Positions 44,401 to 52,550 of a DNA stretch of 64,000 nucleotides are shown here, piece by piece. The translations under genes were made by a program, and so were the position numbers. Positions within the stretch are counted from its first letter, which is position 1; every line of letters starts with the position of its first letter. The stretch covers positions 186,001 to 250,000 of the forward strand of contig NZ_KB908319.1 of assembly GCF_000382385.1 (NCBI RefSeq), read 5' to 3'. This DNA comes from Segatella maculosa DSM 19339 = JCM 15638 (GTDB lineage Bacteria; Bacteroidota; Bacteroidia; Bacteroidales; Bacteroidaceae). The notes under the pieces are model-generated. The model ran no database searches. It was not told the origin of the DNA and saw only the letters and a program-made list of their open reading frames with translations.

Positions 44401-44714
44401 GCCGCCATATTCGCATCAGATCCCTGCTTGAAATACACGGTAATCATCGCCATTCCCGCATTGGTGGCGGTCGAAGACATATAGGTCATGTTCTCCACAC
44501 CATTGATACTCTCCTCCAACGGCGTAATAACAGAGTTCAAAACCGTCTGTGCATCGGCTCCCGTATAGGTAGTCATCACCGATATGGTAGGCGGTGCGAT
44601 GTCCGGATATTGCTCAATTGGCAGCGAAACCAGACCTATAGTACCCAGCAAGACGAAGAAGATTGATATCACCGTCGATAATACCGGGCGCTTGATAAAG
44701 TTTGTAAATGTCAT
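41442..44714 (-). CDS. RND multidrug efflux permease (HAE1 type)
   Basis: Inner-membrane proton-driven exporter of 1090 residues. Twelve membrane helices with two large periplasmic loops: FIKRPVLSTVISIFFVLLGT begins helix 1, and the helix 4 motif AIAIVVDDAIVVVEAV contains the two aspartates of the proton relay. YEYSGLTRSEAESSNTTAIV and LLAKNAILIVQFALERRR in the second half are typical of AcrB-like pumps. It starts 10 bases after the adaptor and abuts the TolC-like gene, so all three make one operon. The long C-terminal tail (EELNEEAATELAQY) is variable. Related AcrB pumps export drugs, dyes and bile salts. Confidence 0.94.
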   Translation of the reverse strand: MTFTNFIKRPVLSTVISIFFVLLGTIGLVSLPIEQYPDIAPPTISVMTTYTGADAQTVLNSVITPLEESINGVENMTYMSSTATNAGMAMITVYFKQGSDANMAAVNVQNRVQQAQALLPAEVTRVGVTVSKRQSSNVIMYSLTTEDGRYDGQFLTNYNNINIVPLLKRIKGVGDVQTPGTETYSMRIWLKPDKMKQYGLVPSDIMGVLAEQNIEAAPGSLGENGSVAYEYALRYKGRLKSATEFENILLTSSTTGQTLQLKDIAKVELGSLMYNVKLNNNGQPAVLGMVNQIAGSNATDIATDVKAALKEASKSFPPGMEYTIEQDTTEFLFASIEEVIVTLFITLALVFFVVYIFLQDMRSTLIPLIAVPVALIGTFFFLWVFGFSINLLVLSALLLAIAIVVDDAIVVVEAVHAKLDQGYKDAMSASIDAMNEISGAIISITLVMAAVFVPVSFLGGTSGTFYREFGVTMALSIVISALNALTLSPALCAILLKPHDEEKDETNKNFVRRFHSNFNRVFDKTTEKYKKGVTRIINHKLWASLAVAVGIVALVITMATTKTGLVPNEDTGTLFIMISANPGTSQERTVEIVNEVDKMLASNPAIQRREAIIGYNFIAGQGSDQATFIIKLKPFDERSGGFFTRIKNAISQGDLMALFVNPLEANSVLGMIYKQTASIKDAQILAFGPPMVPGFSVQNGITMTMQDKTGGDLNKFFTITQDFLKELNKRPEVQKAMTTYNPNYPQYMVDVDVAKTKQAGISPTVVLSTLQGYLGGMYASNFNAYGKLYRVMIQAAPNDRLRPEQLSNIYVRTASGKMSPVSEFCSLRRVYGPSNIARFNLFTAINVSVTNATGYSTGQAMEAIAEVAKNTLPQGYGYEYSGLTRSEAESSNTTAIVLVLCVIFVYLILSAQYESYILPLSVLLSIPFGLAGAFLFTQLFGHSNDIYMQISLIMLIGLLAKNAILIVQFALERRRTGMAIKYSAILGAAARLRPILMTSLAMVIGLLPLMFASGVGKNGNQTLGAAAVGGMLIGTLCQIFVVPALFVAFQWLQEKFTPLKFEDELNEEAATELAQYAHSNGAVTPQKHNI

Positions 44715-44724
44715 AGTTCTTCTT

Positions 44725-45918
44725 TTATTTTCCTGTCATTGCACCCACAAAGCCACTTGCCGAGCTTTGTTTTGCACCGAGTTTAGCAGCATCATCAATG
44801 CTCTTTTGATAGGCTGCGAGCGTCACCGGTGTGATTTTCATCTTGTCAGTCAGCTTTGTCAGGCCCTTAACCACAATGCGATCGCCTACCGAAAGTCCGC
44901 TTGTAACGATGTAAGTATTGCCATCATTCTGCGGATCTACCTTGATTTCGGAGTAGTTTACCTTGTTGTCTTTGCCCACTTTATATACAAATAACTTGTT
45001 TTGGACAGACGCTGTGGCCTCTTGCGGAATGACGATTGCGTTGCTGTTTGTGCGAGGTATCACGATCTGACCAGCTCCCCCACTCTTCAACAAACGCTCC
45101 GGATTGGCGAAATGTGCAATGATTGAATAGGCACCCGTGGCCGCATCAATCACCCCACTCATCTTTACTACCTTCCCGGGGTGGCCATATACGGTCCCAT
45201 CGGCAAGCAAAAGCTTCACCGAAGGCATCTCTTTCAGCGCCTCACCTACGCTACCTGCGGTCTTTGTAAGCCCCAAAATGTCACGCTCGGACATGGAGAA
45301 GAACACCTCAACCGTACTGACATCAGAAACCGTAGTCAATGGATCTGGCGACGAAGCACTGACTAATGCGCCTGCTTTATAAGGCAAACTGCCCACCACT
45401 CCTGCGGCAGGACTCTTCACTAAACACCAGCTTAAGGTCTCCTTTGCAGATGCCAATGAAGCCTCAGCTTGCGCTAATGAGGCCTGAGCTGTGGTGAAAC
45501 TGTTCTGCGCAGTGGCCAATTCAAACTGCCCAATCACATGCTTATCGAACAGTTTTTTATTGTTTTCGTAAGTCAAACGCGCCGTGTTTAACTGTGCACG
45601 AGCAGTGTTAACGCCGGCTTGAGCCTGCCGAACTGCGGCCCGATATGTCTCACTATCGATGGCAAAAAGCACTTGACCGGCTTTCACTGCCTGCCCTTCA
45701 TGCACATAAACTTTCGTGATAAAGCCCGACACTTTCGGCCTCACTTGCACGTCCTGAATGCCTCTTATGGTCGCAGGATAGGTGGATTGCAACGATGCAC
45801 TGTTCGTACCTATCGTCTCAACAGGGTACTCATCGTTCCCAAAATTAGGCATTCCGCCTCCTCCGCTACAAGCCGTAAGCGAGACAGCGACCGCCGTTAC
45901 AAACAAACTTTTCTTCAT
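44725..45918 (-). CDS. RND efflux periplasmic adaptor lipoprotein
   Basis: Membrane fusion protein of 397 residues linking permease and duct. Lipobox SLTAC in MKKSLFVTAVAVSLTAC, then GGGGMPN. Order: beta strand and lipoyl half (about 55-85; IQDVQVRPKVSGFITKVYVH), helical hairpin (about 95-165; repeated ARAQLNTARLTY), second lipoyl half (LVKSPAAGVVGSLPYKAG), beta-barrel and membrane-proximal domains. An in-frame ATG lies two codons upstream. First gene of the operon, with a -7 box at 46050. No repressor gene is adjacent. Confidence 0.92.
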   Translation of the reverse strand: MKKSLFVTAVAVSLTACSGGGGMPNFGNDEYPVETIGTNSASLQSTYPATIRGIQDVQVRPKVSGFITKVYVHEGQAVKAGQVLFAIDSETYRAAVRQAQAGVNTARAQLNTARLTYENNKKLFDKHVIGQFELATAQNSFTTAQASLAQAEASLASAKETLSWCLVKSPAAGVVGSLPYKAGALVSASSPDPLTTVSDVSTVEVFFSMSERDILGLTKTAGSVGEALKEMPSVKLLLADGTVYGHPGKVVKMSGVIDAATGAYSIIAHFANPERLLKSGGAGQIVIPRTNSNAIVIPQEATASVQNKLFVYKVGKDNKVNYSEIKVDPQNDGNTYIVTSGLSVGDRIVVKGLTKLTDKMKITPVTLAAYQKSIDDAAKLGAKQSSASGFVGAMTGK

Positions 45919-46049
45919 TTTCATACCTATATATATTAAATTCTTATTTTAATTTATCTATCTTAGCATGGTCATACATGCAAATGGTTATCCTATTCCA
46001 TTGTAAACCCATTCAGAAAACCCTATATTCTCAAATAGTTTTAGCGAGG

Positions 46050-46057
46050 CAAATTTA
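46050..46057 (-). promoter_or_regulatory. -7 box of the efflux operon promoter
   Basis: TAAATTTG on the minus strand matches TAnnTTTG, about 130 bases before the adaptor start. No matching -33 TTTG is seen. Confidence 0.45.
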
Positions 46058-46121
46058 CGAATTAATTCCTTTCATGGTTTCATACGAGCCTTCTTTTTAA
46101 CAATTCTTATGCTGTAACCGG

Positions 46122-46533
46122 CCAAAAACGGGTGACGAAGCAATACGAATAAGGCTGTTTCGGAAACAGAATAAAGTCTATAAAATTATTTACAAAGCAC
46201 TTCATAGGATTTCGATATTCAAAACGGGCAGCAATTTCGCTGAAAATATGCACATTTCAGGCCACTTTGCAATGCACTATGAACCAAACAGTTATTCGTT
46301 TTACTGTAAATCACAACACAAAATAACGCAACAAAACATGCAAGATGAATGAAATGACACGCTAAAACCAGCCGTTTCAGTCCGTCATTTCAGCCATTCA
46401 GCCGCACAAAACCAGCCACTTTGCATGCAAAAACAGCCCAGATAGCGAAGCAACGCACAAAGAAACGCTCGAAAACAGTCCTTTTTCGACCTCTCCTTCT
46501 CCAGATGGTACGGATGAAACAGCCCGTTTTTGG
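46122..46533. repeat. Gap with widely spaced inverted repeats
   Basis: The 656-base gap 45925-46580 shows no convincing gene. CCAAAAACGGG (46122-46132) and GGCTGTTTC (46153-46161) together are the inverted match of the unbroken GAAACAGCCCGTTTTTGG at 46516-46533. This could mark the ends of a short decayed element of about 410 bases, or be chance. Confidence 0.3.
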
Positions 46534-46580
46534 TCCATAAAATTTACAAAACAGCGGCGTAAAGAAACCGACAACGCCCC

Positions 46581-46838
46581 TTATAAGCGCACACTTTGCT
46601 CGTAAAGATACTCGGGCGCAAAACCTATTTCGTTGTTCCAATCAATCGTAAACGGGTCTAATGTGAACGATTTGAAATAGTTTTTATCCTGCAATTTTCG
46701 GCAAATTCCTTGCTGCATCAGCGGAGTGAAGTCGAGCAACCGCTCCTCTCCGTTGCTGAAAGTGATGCGAAGTGTGTTGCCAGTTACGTACACTGCAGCC
46801 GTAACCGTCAGTAGTTGAGCTTCCTTTTGCTGTTTCAT
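46581..46838 (-). CDS. DUF2442 family protein
   Basis: Small protein of 85 residues matching DUF2442 by pattern: VTAAVYVTGNTLRITFSNGE, then RLLDFTPL, YFKSFTLDPFTIDWNNEIGF and APEYLYEQS. Such proteins are commonly encoded beside DUF4160 proteins, and the pair has been suspected to act as a toxin-antitoxin-like module; no activity is established to my knowledge. It lies 6 bases after the DUF4160 frame on the same strand. It looks intact, while its partner is frameshifted. Confidence 0.8.
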   Translation of the reverse strand: MKQQKEAQLLTVTAAVYVTGNTLRITFSNGEERLLDFTPLMQQGICRKLQDKNYFKSFTLDPFTIDWNNEIGFAPEYLYEQSVRL

Positions 46839-46844
46839 TATCGT

Positions 46845-47100
46845 TTATTTTAAGGGTTCTATCTTGTTAGCAGCTTCATGATTAGAGCGCCGTTTCCAGT
46901 TTTCCATTAATCCATCCTTGTGCAAATCAAGCCATTCATACACCATTTTAATAGCCCTACGAGGCAAAGAACCGGTGATTATTCCATCAGTTATGGTCAT
47001 TGTTGCTTTATAATCATCATACCAAACATGGAAATGTGGAGGGTTATGGTCTGCTATATACATTAGATAATAATCCATAAAATCGACTTATCTCTGGCAT
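46845..47100 (-). pseudogene. DUF4160 family gene with frameshifted N-terminus
   Basis: The proper start seems to be the ATG at 47100, preceded by AAAGGAG five bases before it; it reads MPEISRFYGLLSNVYSRP and then a stop. This opening is the usual DUF4160 N-terminus, but the rest of the domain (MYIADHNPPHFHVWYDDYKA, then MTITDGIITGSLPRRAIKMV) is in the next frame. A net gain of one base, or loss of two, near 47064 would explain it. A shorter frame of 77 codons could start at the ATG at 47078 (MDYYLMYIADHN) and give a nearly complete domain. Whether it is dead or just shortened is open. Confidence 0.7.
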
Positions 47101-47322
47101 ACCGCTCCTTTTTCATTATTTATCACAAGGCAAATATCGTGTTTTAAATTGATATTTGCAAGCAAACGAATGCCCTTTTCATGGATACTGCGGTAAAGTC
47201 TCCATGAGATGACACTGAAAACAGAATGAAATGATGCGCCTTATGCTGCATGATGATGTTTCGAAACGTCGTTTGAAAGGCACCGATATTCAGCGAATTA
47301 ATGTTTTTTAAACAAATCTTCG

Positions 47323-47351
47323 TTTGTTTTCTACGTAACAGGGTATATTTG
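47323..47351 (+). promoter_or_regulatory. Promoter of the zinc-ribbon gene
   Basis: TTTG (47323-47326), 17 bases, TATATTTG (47344-47351). The start codon is 52 bases further. The rest of the 47101-47403 gap shows no gene. Confidence 0.65.
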
Positions 47352-47403
47352 CAACATGAGAATCGGCAAATAACCGTAAGACTTTATCTAACAACATAGG
47401 AGC

Positions 47404-47724
47404 ATGAAGAACCGAGAATGCCCATATTGCCATCGAAAGATAGCCCTCAAACGGTGCCTACGTTATTTCTATCGCGGCACAAACTACGCCACAACGTGCA
47501 ATCATTGCGGCAAAGAAATCAGGCTAACCAAGGAGCCTGTACCTTTTATGTATTGCTTTTGTGCCGGTATCCTAAGTGCATATATCCCCTCATACTTCTT
47601 TCTCTATCGGCTTCATTGGCCTTTTTTAAAGGCTGTTCTATATGATCTGCCTTTCTTGGTTTTATGCACTACCGTTTGTACAATACTGACTTTCAAGCGC
47701 CTTTTCTTTAAGAGAACCGATTAA
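47404..47724 (+). CDS. CxxC-20-CxxC zinc-ribbon membrane protein
   Basis: Protein of 106 residues. The N-terminus has two CxxC pairs, CPYC (6-9) and CNHC (32-35), 22 residues apart, as in the family TIGR04104 named for this spacing, so it probably binds zinc. Two hydrophobic segments follow (about 48-68 and 74-94; FMYCFCAGILSAYIPSYFFL), then a basic tail, LTFKRLFFKRTD. The zinc domain would face the cytoplasm. Single gene with its own promoter. The function is unknown. Confidence 0.72.
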   Translation: MKNRECPYCHRKIALKRCLRYFYRGTNYATTCNHCGKEIRLTKEPVPFMYCFCAGILSAYIPSYFFLYRLHWPFLKAVLYDLPFLVLCTTVCTILTFKRLFFKRTD

Positions 47725-47786
47725 TTCGGATATTTCGCCATAACGTTATCCAAGGTTTGACGCAACGGGTAAGGGAAATGAGACTC

Positions 47787-49241
47787 CTACTTGCTCACCA
47801 ACCCCATGCTTTTGGCCTTTTCCAAGAGCAATTTCATCAGTGGTTCACGCTCGTTTTCAACCTTATTGTCGAGCACAGCGTCCTTTAACGCCTGCTTCAA
47901 CTGCCCGACTTCGCGGCAAGGACCAAGGTGGAAGAGTTCCATGATTTCGTTACCATCGATGCAAGGTTGCAGGAGTCGCTTGTAATCGCGCACTTTCAAG
48001 TCGGCTATTTTCGCGCGGACAATGCGGAAATTATCAAGGAATCGCTGCTTTCGCACTTGGTTCTTGCTCGTTATATCGGCCTCGCATAGCATCATTAAGT
48101 CGTCGATATCATCGCCTGCATCATTCATTAAGCGACGCACGGCACTGTCGGTCACCTCGTCATCTGCTATGACTATGGGTCGCATATGCAGGTCTACCAG
48201 CTTCTGAACATACTTCATTTTGTTGTCCATCGGCAGCTTCATGCGACGGAAGATGCCTGGAATCATCTTCGCACCCACGTAATTATGGTTGTGGAAAGTC
48301 CAGCCAATAACGTTGTCCCAACGCTTGCTACGCGGCTTACCGATGTCATGCAACAAGGCAGCCCAGCGCAACCAAAGTACCATTTCGCCCAACTTTCCGC
48401 TGCCAGATTGCGCCTTACAGAGGTTATCGAGCACTTCCAAGGTGTGATAAAAGTTGTTTTTATGGGCGCGACCATTGCGGGTTTCCACCACATCTAAGGC
48501 CACCAACTCAGGCATGATCAGCTGAAGCAGTCCACAACGATAAAGGTCTATAAAACCTTTGCTGGGCGTTTTGGTCAGCATGATCTTGTTGATTTCGTCG
48601 GCAATACGCTCTCCACTGACGATTTTAATGCGCTCGGCATTACGCTGAAGCGCCTCAAATGTTTCGTCTTCTATAAAGAAATTCAACTGCGTGGCAAAGC
48701 GAATGCAACGCAACATGCGCAAAGGATCATCGGAAAACGTGATATCCGGGTCGAGTGGCGTACGAATAATGCCGTCTTCTATGTCGTAAACTCCGTCGAA
48801 AGGATCGACAAGTTGGCCGAAACGTTCCTTGTTCAAGCACACTGCAAGCGCGTTGATGGTGAAGTCACGGCGGTTCTGATCGTCCTCAAGGGTGCCGTCT
48901 TCAACGTGCGGTTTGCGCGAATCGTGGCTGTAACTCTCCTTGCGTGCGCCCACGAACTCCACTTCCAAGCCACGGTATTTCACCTGCGCCGTGCCGAAGT
49001 TGCGGAAAACCGAGAGGTGAGCCCGCTTGCCTAACCGGCTTTTCAGTGCGCTTGCCACTTGTATTCCGCTGCCGACAACGACCACATCGATATCATTTGA
49101 CGGGCGTTCGAGGAACAAATCGCGCACATAGCCGCCCACGACATAACACTCAAGTCCCAATTTATCGGCCTCATCTGCAATCAGATGGAATGTATCTTCA
49201 TCAAGGAGACGCGCCAAATCGGCGTCGGTTAGCTTTCTCAT
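47787..49241 (-). CDS. cca: CCA-adding tRNA nucleotidyltransferase with HD domain
   Basis: Adds or repairs the 3' CCA end of tRNAs; cytoplasmic. The 484 residues begin with the class II nucleotidyltransferase head: GGYVRDLFL, the metal-binding SNDIDVVVVG, and RRDFTINALA. The neck region has DDPLRMLRCIRFATQL and RIADEINKI. A C-terminal HD phosphohydrolase domain (ALLHDIGKPRSKRW, RMKLPMD) is present, as in E. coli-type enzymes. A -7 box lies at 49280, overlapping the control region of the divergent lipoprotein gene. A poly(A) polymerase of the same superfamily is less likely for this group. Confidence 0.9.
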   Translation of the reverse strand: MRKLTDADLARLLDEDTFHLIADEADKLGLECYVVGGYVRDLFLERPSNDIDVVVVGSGIQVASALKSRLGKRAHLSVFRNFGTAQVKYRGLEVEFVGARKESYSHDSRKPHVEDGTLEDDQNRRDFTINALAVCLNKERFGQLVDPFDGVYDIEDGIIRTPLDPDITFSDDPLRMLRCIRFATQLNFFIEDETFEALQRNAERIKIVSGERIADEINKIMLTKTPSKGFIDLYRCGLLQLIMPELVALDVVETRNGRAHKNNFYHTLEVLDNLCKAQSGSGKLGEMVLWLRWAALLHDIGKPRSKRWDNVIGWTFHNHNYVGAKMIPGIFRRMKLPMDNKMKYVQKLVDLHMRPIVIADDEVTDSAVRRLMNDAGDDIDDLMMLCEADITSKNQVRKQRFLDNFRIVRAKIADLKVRDYKRLLQPCIDGNEIMELFHLGPCREVGQLKQALKDAVLDNKVENEREPLMKLLLEKAKSMGLVSK

Positions 49242-49279
49242 TGTTGCTTAATTTCTCTTAACTTGCCCTAAATTGCGTG

Positions 49280-49287
49280 CAAAGTTA
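49280..49287 (-). promoter_or_regulatory. -7 box of the cca gene promoter
   Basis: TAACTTTG on the minus strand matches TAnnTTTG, about 40 bases before the start codon. Confidence 0.5.
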
Positions 49288-49330
49288 CTAAAAATTAGCG
49301 GCAGGAAGAGCCATTTCAGGTAGATTTTTA

Positions 49331-49338
49331 TATTTTTG
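49331..49338 (+). promoter_or_regulatory. -7 box of the small lipoprotein gene
   Basis: TATTTTTG matches TAnnTTTG and ends only 4 bases before the ATG at 49343. Transcription would begin at or within a few bases of the start codon, suggesting a leaderless mRNA. Confidence 0.45.
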
Positions 49339-49342
49339 CAGC

Positions 49343-49750
49343 ATGAAGAAATACTTTTGGCTGCTCGCTTTCATGACCTCCCTTTGCGGCTGTTCTGAGA
49401 CACAAGACGAGAAAGCCGCACCGCTGTTGGGGCAGATAGAGGCGCTTTACAAAGCCGGAAACTACCGCCAGACGCTCGATTCTATCATGGAATTGCGCAA
49501 GAGTTTCCCTGAAGCTGTGGCGTCACGCAGGGCAGCTTTAAAAATATGGCAGGACGCTTCGCTGAAGATGGCACAGGCCGACGTGGCGCAAACCGACTCT
49601 CTTTTGCAGGCAACGCTTCAGTCCCTTGAAGGCAAACGTGCGCTGTATGAGCGTAATATCCTGCGTGCCAAATGTGATTCTTTAAGGGCAAGATATGAAG
49701 CAATGTGTGGTGTTGTGCGAATGATTCGCTACCGTCAGCAGCATCCTTAG
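49343..49750 (+). CDS. Small helical lipoprotein
   Basis: Lipoprotein of 135 residues (MKKYFWLLAFMTSLCGC, Cys17). The mature part is almost all helix: LLGQIEALYKAGNYRQTLDS resembles a TPR-like helix pair, followed by a coiled coil (LQATLQSLEGKRALYERNIL). No enzyme motif. It may be transcribed as a leaderless mRNA. The next gene has a separate promoter at 49771, so they are not necessarily one operon. The function is unknown to me. Confidence 0.75.
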   Translation: MKKYFWLLAFMTSLCGCSETQDEKAAPLLGQIEALYKAGNYRQTLDSIMELRKSFPEAVASRRAALKIWQDASLKMAQADVAQTDSLLQATLQSLEGKRALYERNILRAKCDSLRARYEAMCGVVRMIRYRQQHP

Positions 49751-49770
49751 CCCAACCTGAAGACCAAAAA

Positions 49771-49802
49771 TTTGGCTGTTTCATGGGAAATAAGTAACTT
49801 TG
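49771..49802 (+). promoter_or_regulatory. Promoter of the DUF1599-tpiA-folE gene row
   Basis: TTTG (49771-49774), 20 bases, TAACTTTG (49795-49802), about 20 bases before the DUF1599 start. Confidence 0.7.
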
Positions 49803-49821
49803 CAATCATAAGTCATAACTT

Positions 49822-50370
49822 ATGAACAACTTGAACACAGAGAAACAGTTTAAGAACACGATAGATGAATGCCGTGAGCTGTTCTGTAAGAAACTCCATG
49901 ACTATGGAGCTTCATGGCGAATTCTGCGTCCGTCGTCCCTGACCGACCAGCTTTTCATCAAAGCAAAACGTATCCGATCGCTCGAAATCAAGCAGAAATC
50001 CCTCGTTGGTGAGGGCATACGGCCCGAGTTCATCGGCTTGATCAACTACGGAATCATCGGACTTATCCAGCTTGAACGAGGGTTCGTAGATGCCGTGGAC
50101 ATCAATCCTGACGAAGCACTTCGCCTCTATGACAAGCATGCAAAGGCTGCTTTGGAACTCATGTTGAAGAAAAACCACGACTATGACGAGGTTTGGAGAG
50201 ACATGCGCGTCAGCAGTTACACCGACTTTATCCTTACGAAGATAGAGCGAATAAAGGAAATTGAAGACCTCAAAGGGCAGACCTTGGTATCCGAAGGCAT
50301 TGATGCCAACTACATGGACATCATCAATTATGCCGTATTCGGGGCCATCAAACTGGCCGAAAACAAATAG
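49822..50370 (+). CDS. DUF1599 protein with duplicated domain
   Basis: Protein of 182 residues in the DUF1599 family, also called nucleotide-modification-associated domain 1. The sequence is an internal duplication: [20 protein letters not shown] (about 14-33) matches [20 protein letters not shown] (about 110-129), and both are followed by KAKRIRSLE or KIERIKEIE. The conserved KxxDYxxxW is likely the functional core. It is first in the row before the DoxX-like/TpiA, SPOR and FolE genes, an order I recall as common in Bacteroidales. The function is unproven; a nucleotide-related role is suggested only by the family name. Confidence 0.85.
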   Translation: MNNLNTEKQFKNTIDECRELFCKKLHDYGASWRILRPSSLTDQLFIKAKRIRSLEIKQKSLVGEGIRPEFIGLINYGIIGLIQLERGFVDAVDINPDEALRLYDKHAKAALELMLKKNHDYDEVWRDMRVSSYTDFILTKIERIKEIEDLKGQTLVSEGIDANYMDIINYAVFGAIKLAENK

Positions 50371-50377
50371 AAAGCAA

Positions 50378-52465
50378 ATGAGCGCAGACCATCGAATGCA
50401 GAAAGTAACGGTCAATCTCTGCCGAATCATCGTGGCACTGACGTTCATCTTCTCGGGTTTCGTGAAGGCCATCGACCCGATTGGCACGCTGTATAAGCTG
50501 CAAGACTATTCGGAGGCCGTGCATTTGCAAGGCATTGTACCCGATTGGCTGTTGCTCGCCATAGCGGTTTTGCTCGCAGCCGTTGAGTTCTGCATGGGCA
50601 TCTTCCTGCTCTTTGCCATTCAACGTCGCCTCTGTTCGAGGCTCATCGTGGCTTTTATGGCAGTCATGACGCTGGTAAGTTTGTGGCTGGTTATAGCCGA
50701 TCCGGTGAAAGACTGCGGTTGTTTCGGCGATGCACTGCGGCTCACTAACACGGAAACCTTCGTAAAGAACATCGTGCTTTTGGGTTGTTCAATCATCGTA
50801 GCACGGAAGCCTTTGGCGATGTTCCGCTTTATCTCGGAGAGCAACCAGTGGATTGTTATCAACTATACGGCCCTGTTTATCCTCGTCAGCAGCGGACTGA
50901 GCCTTTACTATCTGCCGCTGTTCGACTTCCGACCTTACCATATCGGCGTGAATATTCTGCAAGGAATGCAGATTCCAAAAGGTGCACCACGACCGCAGTT
51001 CGAGACAACTTTCATCATGGAAAAGGACGGACAGCGAAAGGAATTCACCTTGAACGACTATCCGGACTCCACATGGAAGTTCGTTGACAGCAAGACCGTG
51101 CAAGTCAGCGAAGGCTATGTTCCGCCCATACATGACTTCACCATCGAGGATAACAAGACGGGAGAAGACCTCACGAAAAAGATACTTGGACGCAAAGGAT
51201 ACACATTTTTGCTCATTGCACCGCACTTGGAGCAAGCCGACGACAGCAACTTCGGCGACATAGACCAGCTCTATGAGTATGCCGGACAACATGATATTCC
51301 GTTCTATTGTCTGACGGCAAGCACTGCAAAAGGCATCAAACGGTGGATCGATATCACGGGAGCTGAATACCCGTTCTATATGACCGACGCGACCACACTC
51401 AAGACAATTGTGCGCAGTAATCCCGGACTTTTGCTGCTCAAAGACGGAACTATCATCAACAAATGGAGCCATAATGACCTGCCGGGAGCCGAACTTTCAC
51501 GGCCTATCACACAGTCTACATTGGGAAAGATGCCGAAAAACAGCGTTCCGGGCAAGATATTGAAAATCGTTCTGTGGTTCATTCTGCCGCTGTTCCTGCT
51601 GACCTTGGCCGACCGTCTATGGGCTTGGAGCAAGTGGGTGAGGCTGAAAGAAAAGAAAAACAAAACCAAATTATATCAACTCTTTAATCAAAAGGAAAAT
51701 AAAATGAGAAAGAAAATCGTAGCAGGTAACTGGAAAATGAACCTCAACCTGCAAGAAGGTGTTGCATTGGCAAAGGAAATCAACGAGGCATTGGCGGCTG
51801 AAAAGCCCAACTGCGACGTAGTGATTTGCACGCCGTTTATCCATTTGGCAAGCGTTGCCCAAGTGCTTGACGCCAACAAAGTGGGTCTCGGTGCCGAGAA
51901 TTGTGCCGACAAAGAGAAGGGAGCTTACACGGGAGAAGTGTCCGCAGAGATGGTAAAAAGCACCGGAGCGCAGTATGTTATCCTCGGTCATTCAGAGCGT
52001 CGACAATATTATGGCGAGACTGTTGAGATCCTGAAAGAGAAGGTTCAGCAGGCTTTAAAACATGGTTTGAAGATTATATTCTGCTGTGGTGAGACGCTTG
52101 AAGAGCGCGAATCGAACCGTCAGAACGCTGTCGTTAAGGCCGAACTCGACGGCAGTGTGTTTAACTTGACAGCCGAAGAGTGGAAGAACATCATACTGGC
52201 TTACGAGCCAATCTGGGCCATCGGAACCGGCAAGACCGCTACTTCCGATCAGGCAGAAGAGATGCTTTGCTACATTCGTTCTATTGTTGCAGAGAAGTAT
52301 GGCAAGGAAGTTGCCGAGGAAACCTCTATCCTTTACGGTGGAAGCTGCAAGGCATCAAATGCTCCGGAGCTGTTCTCTAAGCCGAATATCGACGGTGGTC
52401 TGATCGGTGGCGCTTCACTGAAGACTGCTGACTTCAAGGGTATCATCGACGCTTGGAAGAAGTAA
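50378..52465 (+). CDS. DoxX-like membrane protein continuous with triosephosphate isomerase
   Basis: One uninterrupted frame of 695 codons. Codons 1 to about 442 are a DoxX/MauE-like inner-membrane protein of the type called BT_3928 family: four or more helices (about 10-30, 55-80, 85-105, 125-145), [11 protein letters not shown] after helix 3, and a periplasmic thioredoxin-like part (about 260-400) that lacks a CxxC. A hydrophobic helix ([20 protein letters not shown]) and [17 protein letters not shown] lead straight into TpiA at codon 443 ([13 protein letters not shown]). The expected stop before tpiA is missing. AAAGGA at 51691 suggests separate tpiA translation as well. This start is 8 bases after the DUF1599 stop; a Met six codons on is the alternative. 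Confidence 0.8.
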   Translation: MSADHRMQKVTVNLCRIIVALTFIFSGFVKAIDPIGTLYKLQDYSEAVHLQGIVPDWLLLAIAVLLAAVEFCMGIFLLFAIQRRLCSRLIVAFMAVMTLVSLWLVIADPVKDCGCFGDALRLTNTETFVKNIVLLGCSIIVARKPLAMFRFISESNQWIVINYTALFILVSSGLSLYYLPLFDFRPYHIGVNILQGMQIPKGAPRPQFETTFIMEKDGQRKEFTLNDYPDSTWKFVDSKTVQVSEGYVPPIHDFTIEDNKTGEDLTKKILGRKGYTFLLIAPHLEQADDSNFGDIDQLYEYAGQHDIPFYCLTASTAKGIKRWIDITGAEYPFYMTDATTLKTIVRSNPGLLLLKDGTIINKWSHNDLPGAELSRPITQSTLGKMPKNSVPGKILKIVLWFILPLFLLTLADRLWAWSKWVRLKEKKNKTKLYQLFNQKENKMRKKIVAGNWKMNLNLQEGVALAKEINEALAAEKPNCDVVICTPFIHLASVAQVLDANKVGLGAENCADKEKGAYTGEVSAEMVKSTGAQYVILGHSERRQYYGETVEILKEKVQQALKHGLKIIFCCGETLEERESNRQNAVVKAELDGSVFNLTAEEWKNIILAYEPIWAIGTGKTATSDQAEEMLCYIRSIVAEKYGKEVAEETSILYGGSCKASNAPELFSKPNIDGGLIGGASLKTADFKGIIDAWKK
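51704..52465 (+). CDS. tpiA: Triosephosphate isomerase (internal start)
   Basis: Glycolytic enzyme interconverting dihydroxyacetone phosphate and glyceraldehyde 3-phosphate. The 253 residues are the full usual length: NWKMN with the substrate lysine at the start, [13 protein letters not shown] with catalytic histidine, the glutamate in [15 protein letters not shown], and the phosphate loop [10 protein letters not shown]. The ATG has AAAGGA seven bases upstream. Read alone it is a normal TpiA; read from 50378 it is the C-terminal part of a fusion. Soluble cytoplasmic function would be unusual if tethered to the membrane. Which form is made is not known. Confidence 0.9.
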   Translation: MRKKIVAGNWKMNLNLQEGVALAKEINEALAAEKPNCDVVICTPFIHLASVAQVLDANKVGLGAENCADKEKGAYTGEVSAEMVKSTGAQYVILGHSERRQYYGETVEILKEKVQQALKHGLKIIFCCGETLEERESNRQNAVVKAELDGSVFNLTAEEWKNIILAYEPIWAIGTGKTATSDQAEEMLCYIRSIVAEKYGKEVAEETSILYGGSCKASNAPELFSKPNIDGGLIGGASLKTADFKGIIDAWKK

Positions 52466-52479
52466 ACCAACGAGAAAGA

Positions 52480-52528
52480 ATTGGAAAGCCGGAGAAAAAG
52501 CCCTTTCGGGAAGTTCCGGCTTTCCAAT
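52480..52528 (+). terminator. Strong hairpin between tpiA and the SPOR gene
   Basis: ATTGGAAAGCCGGA (52480-52493) pairs perfectly with TCCGGCTTTCCAAT (52515-52528); ATTTAATATC follows. The T tract is weak, so it may attenuate rather than end transcription into the SPOR gene. Confidence 0.65.
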
Positions 52529-52550
52529 ATTTAATATCAAACGCAAGAAA

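Noticed and set aside
46390..46641. 83-codon minus-strand frame in the gap after the efflux operon
   Set aside because: Arg- and Cys-rich composition with no family pattern, overlapping the DUF2442 gene; most likely non-coding.
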